Assembly (NCBI GenBank): GCA_020632665.1
Contig: JACKFC010000023.1
Span: forward strand, 7,102-71,101
DNA length: 64,000 bases
Source: Deltaproteobacteria bacterium
Lineage (GTDB): Bacteria > Myxococcota_A > UBA9042
Reading direction: 5' to 3'
Shown here: piece by piece, positions 45,301 to 55,552 of the stretch
Layout: each line of letters begins with the position of its first letter
Position numbering within the stretch: the stretch's first letter is position 1
The notes under the pieces: generated by a model
What the model was told of the DNA's origin: nothing
Seen by the model: only the letters and a program-made list of their open reading frames with translations
The model's database searches: none
Made by a program: the position numbers and the translations under genes

Positions 45301-47593
45301 CGGCGCCGGCAACCTCTGGTTCGGCAGCTTCGACGTCGAAGGCCAGCTGCAGCAGAGTCACGCCTGGCCCGAGGCCAAGGGCAACGGCTCGGGCAACTAC
45401 GGCATCAGCGACGTGGTCGGCGGCGGCTGGTGGGGCAACCAGAAGTTGCTCGCGGCCGGCTTCAAGACCTGGGGCGGCGCGACGACGCATGCCGAGTCGC
45501 GCGTGGTGCGGGTCGACGGGACCAACAGGGTCTGGTCGCGCGACCTGGGCGACGGCAACAGCCTCGCGGTCGACGCCAAGGCGAGCGCGGCAGGAAAGAT
45601 GCTCTTCACCCTGGTGCGCGACGAGCAGAGCGCGACCTCGGGGCCGATGAGCTACGTCATCTACCGCACCTGGCTCGACAACGGACAGCACCTGCGGACC
45701 GCGCACGATATGGGCGGCACCGACAACGTGCCCAGCCGCCTGGAGGTCACCCCGGACGGCGGCGCGGTGCTGGTCGGCCGCACCCAGGTCGCTGGCGCGT
45801 GGCACCAGTCGATGCTGAAGGTCGACGTCAACGCCAACGCGCAATGGGCCTTCGCCGATGGGCCGGATCTCGCGGTCTACGACGTCGCGTGGACCAAGGC
45901 CGGCCCGGTGATGATGGGCCGCGATCAGCTGACCCAGGCCGGCCAGACGGTCTACTACCTGACGCTCGACGCGCGCACGACGACCGGCGCCAAGCGTTGG
46001 AACAAGAAGTACCTGTTGGAGAACTTCACCCACCCGAACCAATTCGTGCCCTACGCCATCGCCGGCCACGGCGACCGCCTGATCGCGGTCTCACGGGCGG
46101 ACGCTCCGGGTGGCGGCATGGCCTGGCTCGGCTTCGACAAGGTCGGCAACCAGGTCGTGGATCGCCGCAGCAGCCATGGCTACTACGAGGCCTACGGCGA
46201 CATTGCAGGATACCCCGACGGCGGTTGGGTGGCATTCGGTACCGATTTCCCCTCGGGTCAGGCGACGCCGCCGGTCCGCATCACCCGCACCACGCCCTTC
46301 GGCAACTGGGATTGCGCCGCCGAGGGCAAATGCGCGGGCAAGCTGCTGGCGGATTGTGACGACAACGACAGCTGCACGATCGACGTCTGTGATGCGCAAC
46401 AGGGGTGCGCCCACGTGCCGATGAGCGCAGGCGTGGCCTGTGCCGACGACGGCGACCTCTGCACCCTGGACGACACCTGCAAGGAGGTGAACGGCAAGCT
46501 GACCTGCACGGGTGGGACGCCGAAGGTTTGCGCCGACGACGTCGTCTGCAACGACGCGGCGTGCGACTCCAAGACGGGCGACTGCGTCTACAGCCCCGAG
46601 AAGGACGGCAATGCCTGCAACGACGGTGACGCGTGCACGACGGACGACGGCTGCAGCGGTGGTGTCTGCAAGGGCGGAACCGACACCTGCTCGACCTACA
46701 GCGAAGGCTTCGACTGCGACGCCAACGGCAAGCCGCTCAGCAGCGGCTGGACCTTTGGTACTCCGATGCCCGGGAGCAAGGCGACCTTCGCGATCGACGC
46801 CGTCCCCGCCGAGATGAAGCCGTACGGCGGCAATTGCACGCTCAACCTCAATGACGACAAGGGCGTGTGGAGCAACGTAGCCGCGGATGGCAAACACCAT
46901 GTGCACCCCGACGGCTGGGCAACAAGTCCGGTTCTCGACGTGCCGACCGGCGACCAGATCGTGCTTCAGCTCATGGAGGCGGTCGACGGCAAAGACGGCC
47001 ACCTTCAAGCGATGTCGCGCTACCTCGAGATCAGCGACGACGAATTCAAGACCGTCGAGACGCGCGTGCTCAGCAACCAGTGGCCAGGCTCGGGCGGCTC
47101 GACCTGGCACCGTCGACAGTTCTCGCTGAACAACTGGGCCGGCAAGAAGGTCCGCCTCCGGTTCCGCTGGCATCAGCGCTATTTCAACGCGAACCAAGAC
47201 AACTTCACGGGCAAGGGCTGGTTCATCGACAACCTGAAGATCCGCACAAAGAACTCGTGCAATACGACGGAGGACTGCCGCGTCGACGGCATCTGGGCCG
47301 ATCCCTGCGGCGCACACAGCTGCAACAACGGCTTCTGTGAGCGGAGCAAGGCCCTGGCCGACGGCGCGAGCTGCACGTTCTCGACCGATGGCTGCTACGC
47401 ACCAGGCAAATGCCACGCGGGTGTCTGCTTCGGCTCCTACGACAGCTGCCCCGGGGATGGAGACGTCTGCACGCTCGACATCTGCTTCTCCGGCAACTGC
47501 AAGTCCTATCCCGCTGCGAGCTATACCGCCAACGCGGTCTGTGACGATGGCAAGGTCTGCGGCAACTCGTCGCAGTGCGATACGCCCTTGTAG
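39362..47593 (+). CDS. 2743-residue Cys-rich lipoprotein with slime-mould-type repeats, propeller-like domains and a jelly-roll domain
   Basis: Lipobox LSGC at about residue 27, then a 100-residue Asp/Val/Thr tether including five copies of VVTD. Residues about 130-1500 consist of dozens of cysteine repeats of the form C-DDGNxCT-x-DxC-x(4-6)-GC(x)H, the pattern of the Dictyostelium CTDC repeat (Pfam PF00526) with related CDDG...CS/TxGDxC variants. Two beta-propeller-like regions follow (about 1508-1848 and 1943-2313, with repeated WxxDGGxxxxG and GxVxWxxxLGG-type blades), separated by Cys modules. A MAM/jelly-roll-like domain (about 2443-2631, ending GKGWFIDNLKI) and a final Cys tail complete it. 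The start at 39362 has GGAG ten bases upstream. A surface or extracellular matrix/adhesin role is inferred. Confidence 0.88.
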   Translation: MLRTRRFSASTRAIVVAIATLWTLSGCDGGPGAAGGQTDVQTDTAPGDGTLLDTGSGADVVVDAVVDGNAGDGTDAVVGEIVEDVVTDVVTDVVTDVVTDVVTDAGPTDAAVEDVAIVDAQDAEAGEIVAGPCTEAADCPSPENPCEAASCNAGVCGGKPIPDGLACETGSPCVALAQCKAGVCTVEKTKTCDDANICTADSCDVAIGGCVHKPTLNGVVCTDGNLCTLSASCFGGACFASNQVQCDDGDPCTKDLCNAGTGACIFQPAGAGAACDDGFACTENDTCNTEGACIGGKNTCTCKSNLDCAAKEDGDVCNGTLYCDSETGTCEISPASIVTCPANAEGPCQLDACDPKTGICSVKPADPGVPCDDGNICSQGDGCDGLGACKGGLNICACLQDQDCIAKDDGNPCNGTLYCDKSAAPFQCKTNPASVIVCDKSNDTYCTANTCLESNGQCTMQARENGTFCTDGDACTTGDACLAGACKPGKDVCGCTQDSDCASFEDDNLCNASFFCNLQSKQCEPNPATIVVCPTDGDTFCKHAECEPKTGKCVDKPDHVGKACDDGTDCTVGEVCDLAGECTATNNTCLCNQDSDCLGKEDGDVCNGTMFCNQAEHECQVNPATIITCPTADDTACIHSVCAPKTGKCSLKPRNDGQSCDADGNNCTAGDYCKQGSCVAGKNACQCEKDEDCGPYEKDDLCSLLYCDVPTNTCKPNPGTVVVCSKASDSFCAQNLCDPKTGKCAMVSQHSGQACDADGSACTEGDTCLEGACKAGPNVCECKNDQDCAAKDDGNPCTGTLFCSPEGKCAVNPSSVVSCEAGSDTTCAKNLCDPKTGKCAMTPVNLNVPCGAGTLCTGVPLCDATGACKGDGKKVDCDDKNPCTTDSCDDYKGCLHAPGSGATCDDGNLCTTDEVCLNGNCVGAAVQCTEGTPCTIDSCHPTKGCQYVPRPGACSDGDACTTGDTCVGKLCVGDSLACKDGNPCTDDACDKDKGCVFTPNSAACNDDDACTKADSCAGGSCAGLPLQVSVDCDDGNSCTVEGCDKDAGCTTSKPLIPCDDGDPCSTGDTCENGACKSGTGALCNDKNPCTLDKCSIKDGCSFVDLPTGTTCTDGMPCTGTAACNEGKCLMVTPKSCDDSDPCTTDSCDPGTGDCKHAPQTGASCDDGSVCTDQDVCVKGSCKGTTIPLAIACKEGTACTEDSCHPLLGCQYKARTGACDDGNACTEKDGCQGKTCVGAKVDCDDNNACTDDGCDADKGCTHVANTATCDDGDACTKDDACAGSTCGGKALDPKVDCDDGNSCTVEGCDKTTGCTVSKPAIPCDDANLCTKGDTCSNGSCKAGGASPCVDSDPCTTDSCNPTQGCAFTKVASGTPCDDGLLCTSTAACTSAGACKRVLPKDCDDDNPCTTDACLESKGCDHQAATATNIACDDGDACTAATTCKAGTCQGGAKVDCDDGEACTDDSCEADVGCLHKARVEGSVCADGVACQVAGTCTKGVCVGAVRRAFVQASTGDGGSCEDALSHGDGSYTFVGSRSVDGKARPLWMRVRFNGKAMAEKTDPNLVGGWNKAVKNAGGWVVAGWSDAGSAGALQGVLAQIDLAGAVTKTTVLGGLKDDRFAAVTSLGSGWLAVGSTLSAGAGLEDGWLVGFDAKLNKTWEKVTGLVVTDVLTDVAVTTGGAVAVGRSGTQGWTVKVDASGKVLWEQRVAANHESIAPLANGNVLVGSGQGAWTKLYEVATADGVHTERGKAQIGYGPKDLRIIDLRQRADGGWVGAVSISDYHGYKRGMVVFDKDYTLLWGDVVPLATNVKDASRLAAAVPTDGTSGMVVHSQGCGIVRSDAWGHFTCESAGDCHAKTFADCDDNDACTQFDWCDKGTCVHPADKTVTCADDGKVCTKDFCNKQTGKCQYDNLADGTECNNLGSKCAFGGKCDAGTCKGAQISPWIFATHAAIAGKTFHASGMATRGEVDADGTIRAFGRNGAGNLWFGSFDVEGQLQQSHAWPEAKGNGSGNYGISDVVGGGWWGNQKLLAAGFKTWGGATTHAESRVVRVDGTNRVWSRDLGDGNSLAVDAKASAAGKMLFTLVRDEQSATSGPMSYVIYRTWLDNGQHLRTAHDMGGTDNVPSRLEVTPDGGAVLVGRTQVAGAWHQSMLKVDVNANAQWAFADGPDLAVYDVAWTKAGPVMMGRDQLTQAGQTVYYLTLDARTTTGAKRWNKKYLLENFTHPNQFVPYAIAGHGDRLIAVSRADAPGGGMAWLGFDKVGNQVVDRRSSHGYYEAYGDIAGYPDGGWVAFGTDFPSGQATPPVRITRTTPFGNWDCAAEGKCAGKLLADCDDNDSCTIDVCDAQQGCAHVPMSAGVACADDGDLCTLDDTCKEVNGKLTCTGGTPKVCADDVVCNDAACDSKTGDCVYSPEKDGNACNDGDACTTDDGCSGGVCKGGTDTCSTYSEGFDCDANGKPLSSGWTFGTPMPGSKATFAIDAVPAEMKPYGGNCTLNLNDDKGVWSNVAADGKHHVHPDGWATSPVLDVPTGDQIVLQLMEAVDGKDGHLQAMSRYLEISDDEFKTVETRVLSNQWPGSGGSTWHRRQFSLNNWAGKKVRLRFRWHQRYFNANQDNFTGKGWFIDNLKIRTKNSCNTTEDCRVDGIWADPCGAHSCNNGFCERSKALADGASCTFSTDGCYAPGKCHAGVCFGSYDSCPGDGDVCTLDICFSGNCKSYPAASYTANAVCDDGKVCGNSSQCDTPL
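39611..39670 (+). repeat. Five 12-base tandem repeats (DVVT tether)
   Basis: GACGT(C/G)GT(C/G)ACC repeated five times, in frame, encoding VVTD units in the acidic tether after the lipobox of the giant lipoprotein. Copies are near-identical, so copy number may vary without frameshift. Confidence 0.85.
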
Positions 47594-47666
47594 AGCGACA
47601 ACGACGCGCGCTGCTGCAATACTGCGGCCCACGACCGGGTTGAGCCGACGCAGGTAGGTGGTGCGC

Positions 47667-50600
47667 GTGAGCGGAGTCGAGAGCCAAGGCGTTGCGCGAG
47701 CGACGGCGAACCCGGGACACCCCGCGGCGACGCTGCGCGCCCGCGTCGAGGCGCTGCGGGCGACCGAGCGACGCGCCCGCTGGGCCCGCGACCTCGCCGT
47801 CGCGACGGCGCTGACGATCGCGGGCGGTGCGGTGGCATGGGCACTTTCGCCCTCCTTGGCGGTCGCGCTCGCGGCAGTGCTGGTCCTTGCGGCCACCTCC
47901 GCGATGTTGCTGCTGCGCGCGCGCCGGCGGATCGACGCGTCCAGCGCCGATCTGGCCGCCTGGGCCGAGGCCCGCGCGACCGGCAGCACCGGCCTGCGCA
48001 GCGCCATCGAGCTCGCCGCGAGCGAACCGGAGCGGCCGCTCGTCGCCGCGCTCTGCCGCGAGATGACGGGACCGGTGGCCGCGTTGGGCGAGGCCGTCGA
48101 AGGCGAGCGTCGGCAGCTCCGCCGCGCCTGGCTGGCGCCCGGCCTGGCGCTGGCGCTCTGTGCGCTGGCCGCGGGGCTGGGTTGGTTGCAATTGCTGCCG
48201 CCCGACCGGGCCCCTGCCCCGCCGAAGCCGACCCAGCCGGGCACGGTCCCGACCCTGGTCGGCGACCTGCGCCTGACGATCACGCCGCCGAGCTATGCCG
48301 AGGCAGCGGAGCCGGAGCGGCTGGAAGAGGGCGACAGCGCCCGCGCCCTCGAAGGATCGATGGTGCAGATCTCGGCCTCGCCGCTGCCCGGCGCGCGGGG
48401 CCTGACGGTGGAGCTGCAGCGGCCCGAATTGCCGCCCGAGTCGGTGACGCCGCGCTCGCTGCCCGGCGGTCGGCTGGGCTTCGGCGTGATGGCGAAGGGC
48501 GAGATCGCCTACCGCTTCGTCGCGCGCCGCCCGGACGGCACCCGCGTGGTCGAGGCGGCGATGCGCAAGCTCGAAGCCCGCCCGGACGCGCTGCCCACCG
48601 CGACGCTGGTCGCCCCGACCGGCGAGCTCGAGGTCCGCAGCGGCGAAGCCGTCGTCATCGAGGGCAAGGTCGAGGACGACCTCGGCCTGGCGGGCGTCGA
48701 CCTGGTCATCGCCCGACCCGGCGGCGGCGTCGAGCACCGCAAGGTCGCGATCACCGCCGGTGATCGCCGGGTCTTGGTCCGCGAGAGCGTCGAGGTCGAC
48801 CGCCTGGAGCTGCGCGCCGGCGAGCTGGCGACCGTCTGGATCGAGGCGCGCGACGCGATGCCGTCCGAAGCGCCGCGGCTGGCGAGCTCCGAGCGGCTGA
48901 CGCTGCGGATGTTCTCGCCCGAGCGGCACCACGCCCGGGTGCTCGATCGCCTCGGCGAGCTGGTCATCGCGTGGACCCACGGCCTCGCCGACCGGCTCGA
49001 AGGCGATCCGGCCCTGCCCGACGCCAACGGCAAGCGCCGCGCCCTGCCGATCGCGCTGAAGAATCAGGCGCTCTGGGCGCGCAACGAGGCCGGCCTGCTG
49101 GAGCAGCTACACGCGGTGCGGCAGATGGTCGCCGAGGATGTGCTGGCGCGGCCGCAGACCGGCGTCGACCTGGAGGCGATCGAGCGTCGGCTGATGCGCG
49201 CCCGCGACGGCGAAGAGCGGGTCGTGGCGCGGATCGACGCCGGCGCCGAAGACAAGGCCGAAGCCCGCGAGCTCTTGCGCATGGGCAAGCCGCACGCCGA
49301 GATGGTCGTGGCCACCGAGGAGACCGTCATCGGCTTGGCGGCGCTGGCGGCGAGTGAGCACCGCAACGCCCTCGACCGCGACGGTCGCGCCCTCGAAGCG
49401 CTCGACAAGCGGCTGGAAGAGGTCCTCGCCGCGCTGCAGAAAGACCCGGACGACCCGGCGCTGCGGGCGGAAGCCGAGCGCCTGATCGACGCGATGGCGA
49501 GCCGCATCGAGCAGATGGCGGCCGAGGCCGCACGACAACTCGAGCTCTTGCCGCCGGAGCACGTCAACGCCGCTGCATTGGATCCGGCCGAGCTGGACGG
49601 CGCGCTCGACGCCCGAAAATCCGCGCTCGACCGCATGCGCGAGGCGCTCCGCTCGGGCAAGCCGGGCGACGCGCTGGCTGCCCTGGCCGAGAGCCGGGCG
49701 CAGCTGCAACAGGCGATGGCGGCGTTGCGCGAGCAGGTCGACGCCGAGCGGACCGCCGAGGACGCGGCGCTGGATCGGCTCGTCGGCGAGCTGCGGGCCG
49801 GGGTGGACGCTGCGAAGCAGGCACAGGGCGGGCTGAGGGAGGCGCTGCGGCCGACCGCCGAGGCGCAGGATCGCGCCTCGGGCGAACAGCTGAAGAAGGG
49901 CTTGCAGACCGCGATGCCGGCGATCCGCGACCTGCTCGACGACGCGCGCGACCAGATCCGCCCGAAGCGGCTGGCCAGCCAAGCGATGCGCGGCAGCCCG
50001 GCGGTCGCCGGCGCGCGCGCGGCCCTCTCCGAGGCGGTGGCGGCGCTGGACCGCGGCGATATCGACGGCGCGCTGATGTCGCTGATCGAGGCCGAGGGGA
50101 AGCTCGGGCAGACCCGCGAGGACCTGATCCCGAAGCCGGAAGACCCGCCGCTCGCCGCCCGCGGTCGCGAGCAAGACGCGATGCGCGTGGCCAGCGCCCG
50201 CGACCGTGCCGCCCGCGCCGCCGCGGCCCTGCGTGCGGCCCTGCCCCGCCCCGAGGCGCTGCACGACGCACAGACCCGTCGCAAGCTCGGCGAGCTGGGC
50301 AAGGAGCAGCGCAAGATCCAACGGCGGCTCGACAAGGTGCGGCAGCGCCTGGCGAAGGAAGCGAGCCGCCAGCCGGGTCTCGACAGCCAGGTCGGCGGAC
50401 GGATCGATCACGCCGGCCAGATGATGCAGAAGGCGACCGAAGCGCTCGGCCAAGGCGACGCCTCAACCGGCCAGCGACGGATGAGCGACGCGCTCTCGGC
50501 GCTCGACGCGGCGGCCGAGATCTTGCGCCGTGGCAACGAAAGTGGCGGCCAGCCCGGGCCCGGTGGCGGCCGCGATCGCGTCGGCCACGGTCCGCCGCCG

Positions 50601-50741
50601 CGGAAGATGCAGGTCCAATCCGGCAACGCCAACGACGGCGGCGAGGCCTTCCGCAAGCGCCTGCTCGACGCCGCGCGGCGCCGCCCGCCGGAGGGCTGGT
50701 CCGAGCGCGTGCGGCGCTACTACCAACGCCTGCAGGACTGA
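47667..50741 (+). CDS. DUF4175-family membrane protein with long coiled-coil tail
   Basis: About 1024 residues, two transmembrane helices near the N-terminus (about 45-90), a third hydrophobic segment near 165-180, then beta-rich domains (about 200-400, PTLVGDLRLTITPPSYAEAAEPERLEEG) and a long Ala/Glu/Arg/Leu-rich coiled coil (about 420-950), ending in a basic tail. The N-terminal arrangement and TPPxYxxxxP segment match DUF4175 proteins, which are of unknown function and often sit near MoxR/BatA systems in proteobacteria; none of those genes is seen here. Start is uncertain: GTG codons at 47658, 47661 and 47667; the last has AGGTAGG at good spacing. It follows the giant gene by about 70 bases on the same strand. 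Confidence 0.7.
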   Translation: MSGVESQGVARATANPGHPAATLRARVEALRATERRARWARDLAVATALTIAGGAVAWALSPSLAVALAAVLVLAATSAMLLLRARRRIDASSADLAAWAEARATGSTGLRSAIELAASEPERPLVAALCREMTGPVAALGEAVEGERRQLRRAWLAPGLALALCALAAGLGWLQLLPPDRAPAPPKPTQPGTVPTLVGDLRLTITPPSYAEAAEPERLEEGDSARALEGSMVQISASPLPGARGLTVELQRPELPPESVTPRSLPGGRLGFGVMAKGEIAYRFVARRPDGTRVVEAAMRKLEARPDALPTATLVAPTGELEVRSGEAVVIEGKVEDDLGLAGVDLVIARPGGGVEHRKVAITAGDRRVLVRESVEVDRLELRAGELATVWIEARDAMPSEAPRLASSERLTLRMFSPERHHARVLDRLGELVIAWTHGLADRLEGDPALPDANGKRRALPIALKNQALWARNEAGLLEQLHAVRQMVAEDVLARPQTGVDLEAIERRLMRARDGEERVVARIDAGAEDKAEARELLRMGKPHAEMVVATEETVIGLAALAASEHRNALDRDGRALEALDKRLEEVLAALQKDPDDPALRAEAERLIDAMASRIEQMAAEAARQLELLPPEHVNAAALDPAELDGALDARKSALDRMREALRSGKPGDALAALAESRAQLQQAMAALREQVDAERTAEDAALDRLVGELRAGVDAAKQAQGGLREALRPTAEAQDRASGEQLKKGLQTAMPAIRDLLDDARDQIRPKRLASQAMRGSPAVAGARAALSEAVAALDRGDIDGALMSLIEAEGKLGQTREDLIPKPEDPPLAARGREQDAMRVASARDRAARAAAALRAALPRPEALHDAQTRRKLGELGKEQRKIQRRLDKVRQRLAKEASRQPGLDSQVGGRIDHAGQMMQKATEALGQGDASTGQRRMSDALSALDAAAEILRRGNESGGQPGPGGGRDRVGHGPPPRKMQVQSGNANDGGEAFRKRLLDAARRRPPEGWSERVRRYYQRLQD

Positions 50742-50900
50742 GCCGCGACGCCTGCCACGCGGCAGCCGCGGCGGCAGCGGACCTTGACACCTGCCCGCTC
50801 CGTCCTTTGCTTCGGTCGGGTCCCGGAACAGAAGCTGCGAGGGCGCAGCGAACGAAACGGGGCGCGCAGCACTCGTTCTGCGCGCGTGGGGAGTTGTGCG

Positions 50901-53492
<2,592 letters not shown>

Positions 53493-53506
53493 GCGGAGGG
53501 GACCGG

Positions 53507-53830
53507 ATGAGCCGAGGCTTCGACGATTTCGCGACGGAGCGGGCCGACTTGGAGCGCTCGGTGCGCAACGGCCCCGCCACGCTCGACGCTGCGCTGCGCG
53601 CCCAGGCGATGGACGATGCCGAGGCCCTGCCGCCTGCGCTCGCGGCCTACGCCGGCCAGGTCGCGCTCGACGCCACCGGCGTCGAGGACAGCCACTTCGT
53701 CGCGTTGCGCGCTGCGGGTCTGGGTGACCGAGAGATCTTCGAGTTGACCGCGGCGGCGGCGGTCGGCAAGGCCGGCAAGATGCTGGACGCCGCGCTGGCT
53801 GCCCTCTTCGCCGACCCGGAGGAGGGATGA
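53507..53830 (+). CDS. Short AhpD-fold (carboxymuconolactone decarboxylase-like) protein without the active-site cysteines
   Basis: A 107-residue protein. Residues about 40-100 (ALPPALAAYAGQVALDATGV, then FVALRAAGLGDREIFELTAAAAVGKAGKMLDAAL) match the C-terminal helical half of AhpD/CMD proteins and parallel the same region of the next gene. There is no CxxC motif at all, so it is likely to be non-catalytic by itself, perhaps a partner subunit. The start at 53507 has GGAGGGG upstream; an ATG at 53489 overlapping the clpB stop lacks one. Its stop overlaps the next start by four bases (ATGA), so the two proteins are made together. Confidence 0.6.
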   Translation: MSRGFDDFATERADLERSVRNGPATLDAALRAQAMDDAEALPPALAAYAGQVALDATGVEDSHFVALRAAGLGDREIFELTAAAAVGKAGKMLDAALAALFADPEEG

Positions 53831-54408
53831 TGCGGTTGCCATCGGTCGAACGCGGCGAGCGCATCTCGCACCGCGTGCTCTACGCAATGATTCGGCTCGT
53901 CTCGGGGCGGCGTGCGCCGGACGTCATCCGCACGATGAAGTACCACGGCGCCTTCTTTGGCGACCATATGTACGTCCACGACGTGCTGCGTGGCCCCTCG
54001 CCGTGGAGCGTCGGCGAGCGCGAACTCTTCGCCGCCTGGGTGAGCAAACAGAACCACTGCGAATTCTGACTCCGCTCACACGGCGCGGTCGCGTCGTTGG
54101 CGATGTCGGGTTCGGGGCTGGACGGCAAGCTCGAAGAGTTGGAGACGGCGGAGATCTCTGCCGGCGCGCGGGCGATGTTGCCGGTCTTGGCGAAGATGGC
54201 GCACGAGGCCGAGGCGCTCGAGCCGGCAGACTTCGCACCCGTGCGCGCGGCAGGGGTCAGCGAGCAGGCGATCGTCCACGCCCTGCACGTCGCCTACCTC
54301 TTCCACATCATCAACCGCTTCGCCGACGCGCTCGACTTCGAGGTCGGCGACGACGCGGCGTTCGCGGGCACCGCGAAGATCTTGCTCGCGCGGGGCTACA
54401 AGATGTAG
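53827..54408 (+). CDS. AhpD-family peroxidase-like selenoprotein (in-frame TGA as selenocysteine)
   Basis: Read through the TGA at 54067-54069 as selenocysteine, this gives 193 residues with AhpD-family similarity on both sides in one frame. Before the TGA: GERELFAAWVSKQNHCEF. After it: LRSHGAVASLAM, then FAPVRAAGVSEQAIVHALHVAYLFHIINRFADAL. The site is C78-E-F-U81-x3-H85, which aligns with the CxxCxxxH active site of alkylhydroperoxidase AhpD, where the second Cys is the peroxidatic residue. No other stop interrupts the frame. A SECIS-like hairpin follows the TGA. Probably reduces peroxides, using thiol donors; thioredoxin could be one. Alternatives: a nonsense mutation in a dead gene, or two separate peptides. 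Start at 53827 or 53830, both behind GGAGGAGGG. Confidence 0.78.
54076..54100 (+). promoter_or_regulatory. Candidate bacterial SECIS hairpin
   Basis: In the mRNA just after the UGA: ACGGCGC (54080-54086), loop GGUC (54087-54090), GCGUCGU (54091-54097), seven pairs including one G-U. A bulged C (54079) followed by three further pairs (54076-54078 with 54098-54100) extends it. The loop starts at base 21 counting U of UGA as 1; in E. coli fdhF the GGUC of the SECIS loop starts at base 22. Loop sequence and spacing both fit SelB binding. Confidence 0.7.
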
Positions 54409-54520
54409 CGCTGGGCGCTATTTCGAGGGGTTCTTCGAGGTTGGGTTGGCGGTGAAGGTCGGGTTGTCGCGCGAACTGTCGAAGCGGCCCTACGCCAGCC
54501 GTGACCCAGGAGCAAGCGAG

Positions 54521-55552
54521 CTACCGCTGGCCGGCGGCGATGCCGCGCAGCAACGCGGTCGCATTCAGTCCGAGGTCGGGCGTGTAGTAGCCCCCCTCCT
54601 GGATGACGGCGGTGGGCAACCGCAATCGACCGAGGCGGCGCCCGACTTCGTGCAGGTCCTCGGTCGTCAGCTCGAAGTCACCGACCGGGTCGAGATGGTA
54701 GGTGTCCAGGCCGGCGGAGAGCACCAGCGCGTCGGGAGCGAAGGCCACGAGCGCGGGCACGACGTGGTCGTCGAGCACACGGAGGTAGTGGGCGCCGTCG
54801 GTTCCACGCGGCAGGGCGAGGTTCATGTTGTAACCCAGGCCCCGCCCGGCGCCACTCTCCTCGGGGAAGCCGGCGAAGTAGGGGAAGGCGTCGGTCGGGT
54901 CGGCGTGGATGCTGACGAAGAGCACGCTCGGATCCCGGTAGAACAAGCTCTGCGTGCCGTTGCCGTGGTGGTAGTCGATGTCGAGGATCGCGACGCGTTT
55001 GCGCTTGCGACGGAGGTGGCGTGCGGCGATGGCGGCGTTGTTGAAGTAGCAATAGCCGCCGAAGAGGCCACGCGTGGCGTGGTGACCCGGCGGCCGCGAG
55101 AGGGCGTAGCTCAGGGCGACGCCGTCCCGCCCGAGGATGCGGGCGGCCTCGAGCGCACAGGCAGCGCTCCACGTCGCGGCGGGGAGCGCCTCGTGGGTGA
55201 GCGGCGTGCCAGCGTCGAAGCACCAATGCCCAGCGTGTTGCAGCCGGGTCGGATCGCCCCTGCCCTGGCTCTCTTTCGGGAAGACGGTCGGGTAGAACGT
55301 CTCACCCGGCGCGAGCAAAGTCGCCGTGTGATACAGCGTCATCAGCGGCTGGCTGTGAACGCTCTGCACCGCGCCGGGCGGCAGCTCGTCGGGCACGCGG
55401 AGCGAGAACATCGGATCGGCCTGGACCGCAGCGAGGATGCTCTCGGCCCGCGCCGTCGTCTCGGGATGATCGATCCGCTCGCCGAACGCCCACTCGTAAC
55501 GTGGCTTGAACGCGAGCTGCTCCGGGTGGAAGAACGTCGGCAGGGGATTCAA
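54521..55552 (-). CDS. Histone-deacetylase-family (acetylpolyamine/protein deacetylase) hydrolase
   Basis: A 343-residue HDAC-fold Zn hydrolase. Visible motifs: SRPPGHHATRGLFGGYCYFNNAA (the His-His pair and substrate loop), AILDIDYHHGNGTQSLFY (Zn-ligand Asp/His), VSIHADP, and the SAGLDTYHLDPVGDF Zn Asp with EGGYY near the C-terminus (catalytic Tyr). It removes acyl groups from lysine or polyamine amides. The start codon is inferred to be TTG at 55552: the preceding gene's TGA lies in the same TTGA, a four-base overlap. The alternative CTG at 55539 is less likely. Coupled to a GNAT acetyltransferase, as acuA/acuC are in Bacillus. Confidence 0.85.
   Translation of the reverse strand: MNPLPTFFHPEQLAFKPRYEWAFGERIDHPETTARAESILAAVQADPMFSLRVPDELPPGAVQSVHSQPLMTLYHTATLLAPGETFYPTVFPKESQGRGDPTRLQHAGHWCFDAGTPLTHEALPAATWSAACALEAARILGRDGVALSYALSRPPGHHATRGLFGGYCYFNNAAIAARHLRRKRKRVAILDIDYHHGNGTQSLFYRDPSVLFVSIHADPTDAFPYFAGFPEESGAGRGLGYNMNLALPRGTDGAHYLRVLDDHVVPALVAFAPDALVLSAGLDTYHLDPVGDFELTTEDLHEVGRRLGRLRLPTAVIQEGGYYTPDLGLNATALLRGIAAGQR

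Noticed and set aside
50784..50812. TTGACA as promoter of clpB
   Set aside because: The -35 is perfect, but at 16-18 bases downstream there is no acceptable -10, and no sigma-32-type -10 is visible.
54097..54408. A separate gene starting at 54097
   Set aside because: It is in the same frame as the preceding fragment with only the TGA between them, lacks a ribosome-binding site, and would miss the conserved His and the first half of the fold.
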